DNA from: an uncultured Phascolarctobacterium sp.
GTDB taxonomy: Bacteria; Bacillota; Negativicutes; Acidaminococcales; Acidaminococcaceae
Assembly (NCBI GenBank): GCA_937901335.1
Contig: CALCHC010000127.1
Location: 1-13,396, forward strand
DNA: 13,396 bases
Direction: 5' to 3'
Shown: one piece after another, positions 13,232-13,396 of the stretch
How the letters are laid out: every line of letters starts with the position of its first letter
Position numbering within the stretch: the stretch's first letter is position 1
Made by a program: the position numbers and the translations under genes
The notes under the pieces: generated by a model
The model's input: the letters and a program-made list of their open reading frames with translations, nothing else
Databases searched by the model: none
What the model was told of the DNA's origin: nothing

Positions 13232-13253
13232 GACGTAGACTTTCGTCTACGTC
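13232..13253 (-). terminator. Terminator of the tRNA-Gly/tRNA-Trp unit
   Basis: A perfect 9-bp stem (13232-13240 with 13245-13253), GAAA loop on the minus strand, followed by TTTTTTGTTTTTG. It is 13 bp past the tRNA-Trp CCA end. Confidence 0.92.
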
Positions 13254-13265
13254 GTTAAAATCTCT

Positions 13266-13341
13266 TGGCAGGGGCAGTAGGAATCGAACCCACAACCAAC
13301 GGTTTTGGAGACCGCTACTCTACCAGTTGAGCTATACCCCT
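13266..13341 (-). tRNA. tRNA-Trp (anticodon CCA)
   Basis: A complete 76-nt cloverleaf with encoded CCA. The anticodon loop CTCCAAA gives CCA. The A1-U72 pair and G73 discriminator are as expected for bacterial tRNA-Trp. Confidence 0.96.
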
Positions 13342-13342
13342 G

Positions 13343-13396
13343 TGGAGCGGGAAACGAGGCTCGAACTCGCGACCCCCTCCTTGGCAAGGAGGTGCT
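13343..13396 (-). tRNA. tRNA-Gly (anticodon GCC), 3' part
   Basis: The window ends inside the gene near the D-arm. Visible are the anticodon loop TTGCCAA (GCC), the T-arm and the encoded CCA, with U73 typical of tRNA-Gly. A single base separates it from tRNA-Trp, so both come from one precursor. Confidence 0.93.

Noticed and set aside
1..13396. CRISPR array, insertion sequence or prophage genes
   Set aside because: No regularly spaced repeats, transposase, integrase or phage structural motifs are visible; Fic and HigBA are the only mobile-type genes.

Overview
The window looks like a Firmicutes (Bacillota) chromosome, probably Negativicutes or a close relative. The conserved order ccpN, PPDK-regulatory protein, dnaG, rpoD is the Bacillus-type macromolecular-synthesis neighbourhood. 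Gly/Ala transporters under glycine riboswitches and a moderately AT-rich composition fit an amino-acid-using anaerobe. The genus is inference only. Almost everything is on the minus strand; the exceptions are a lipoprotein gene at 11625-12281 and a terminator at 8-40 for a + strand gene that ends before the window.

Region 1 (1-926): an AT-rich, single-gene Fic-domain unit (161-766, own promoter and terminator). Its terminator side (47-113) is a degenerate copy of the 3' end plus terminator of the neighbouring symporter gene (894-965), so the gene sits between two related tails.

Region 2 (894-6053): three tandem paralogous AGCS-family Na+:alanine/glycine symporters, each with its own promoter and terminator. 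The first two (947-2290 and 2800-4143) have long leaders with a tandem glycine riboswitch followed by an intrinsic terminator. The third (4607-5983) has a short leader without a riboswitch and differs in two conserved motifs. In both riboswitch leaders the predicted first ~11 nt of the RNA are perfectly complementary to 11 nt just after the terminator, and the P1 hexamer of aptamer 2 recurs in the terminator stem. This suggests a glycine OFF switch with a long-range closing helix.

Region 3 (6088-11521): a two-tRNA unit (CAU tRNA, probably Ile2, then Ala-UGC) with a strong promoter overlapping the rpoD stop codon. Upstream are rpoD (with a large insert between regions 1.2 and 2.1), dnaG, the PPDK regulatory kinase/phosphatase and the CcpN-type regulator. 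The last two genes overlap by 11 bp. Together they link replication priming, housekeeping transcription and the glycolysis/gluconeogenesis switch.

Region 4 (11556-13396): a divergent lipoprotein of unknown function, then a convergent AT-rich HigBA-type toxin-antitoxin operon with a palindromic operator over its promoter, then tRNA-Trp and the 3' part of tRNA-Gly(GCC), which runs off the window.

The least explained features are the RNA architecture of the two glycine-riboswitch leaders, the duplicated symporter tail around fic, and a shared ATGTATACAY palindrome upstream of all three symporter promoters.
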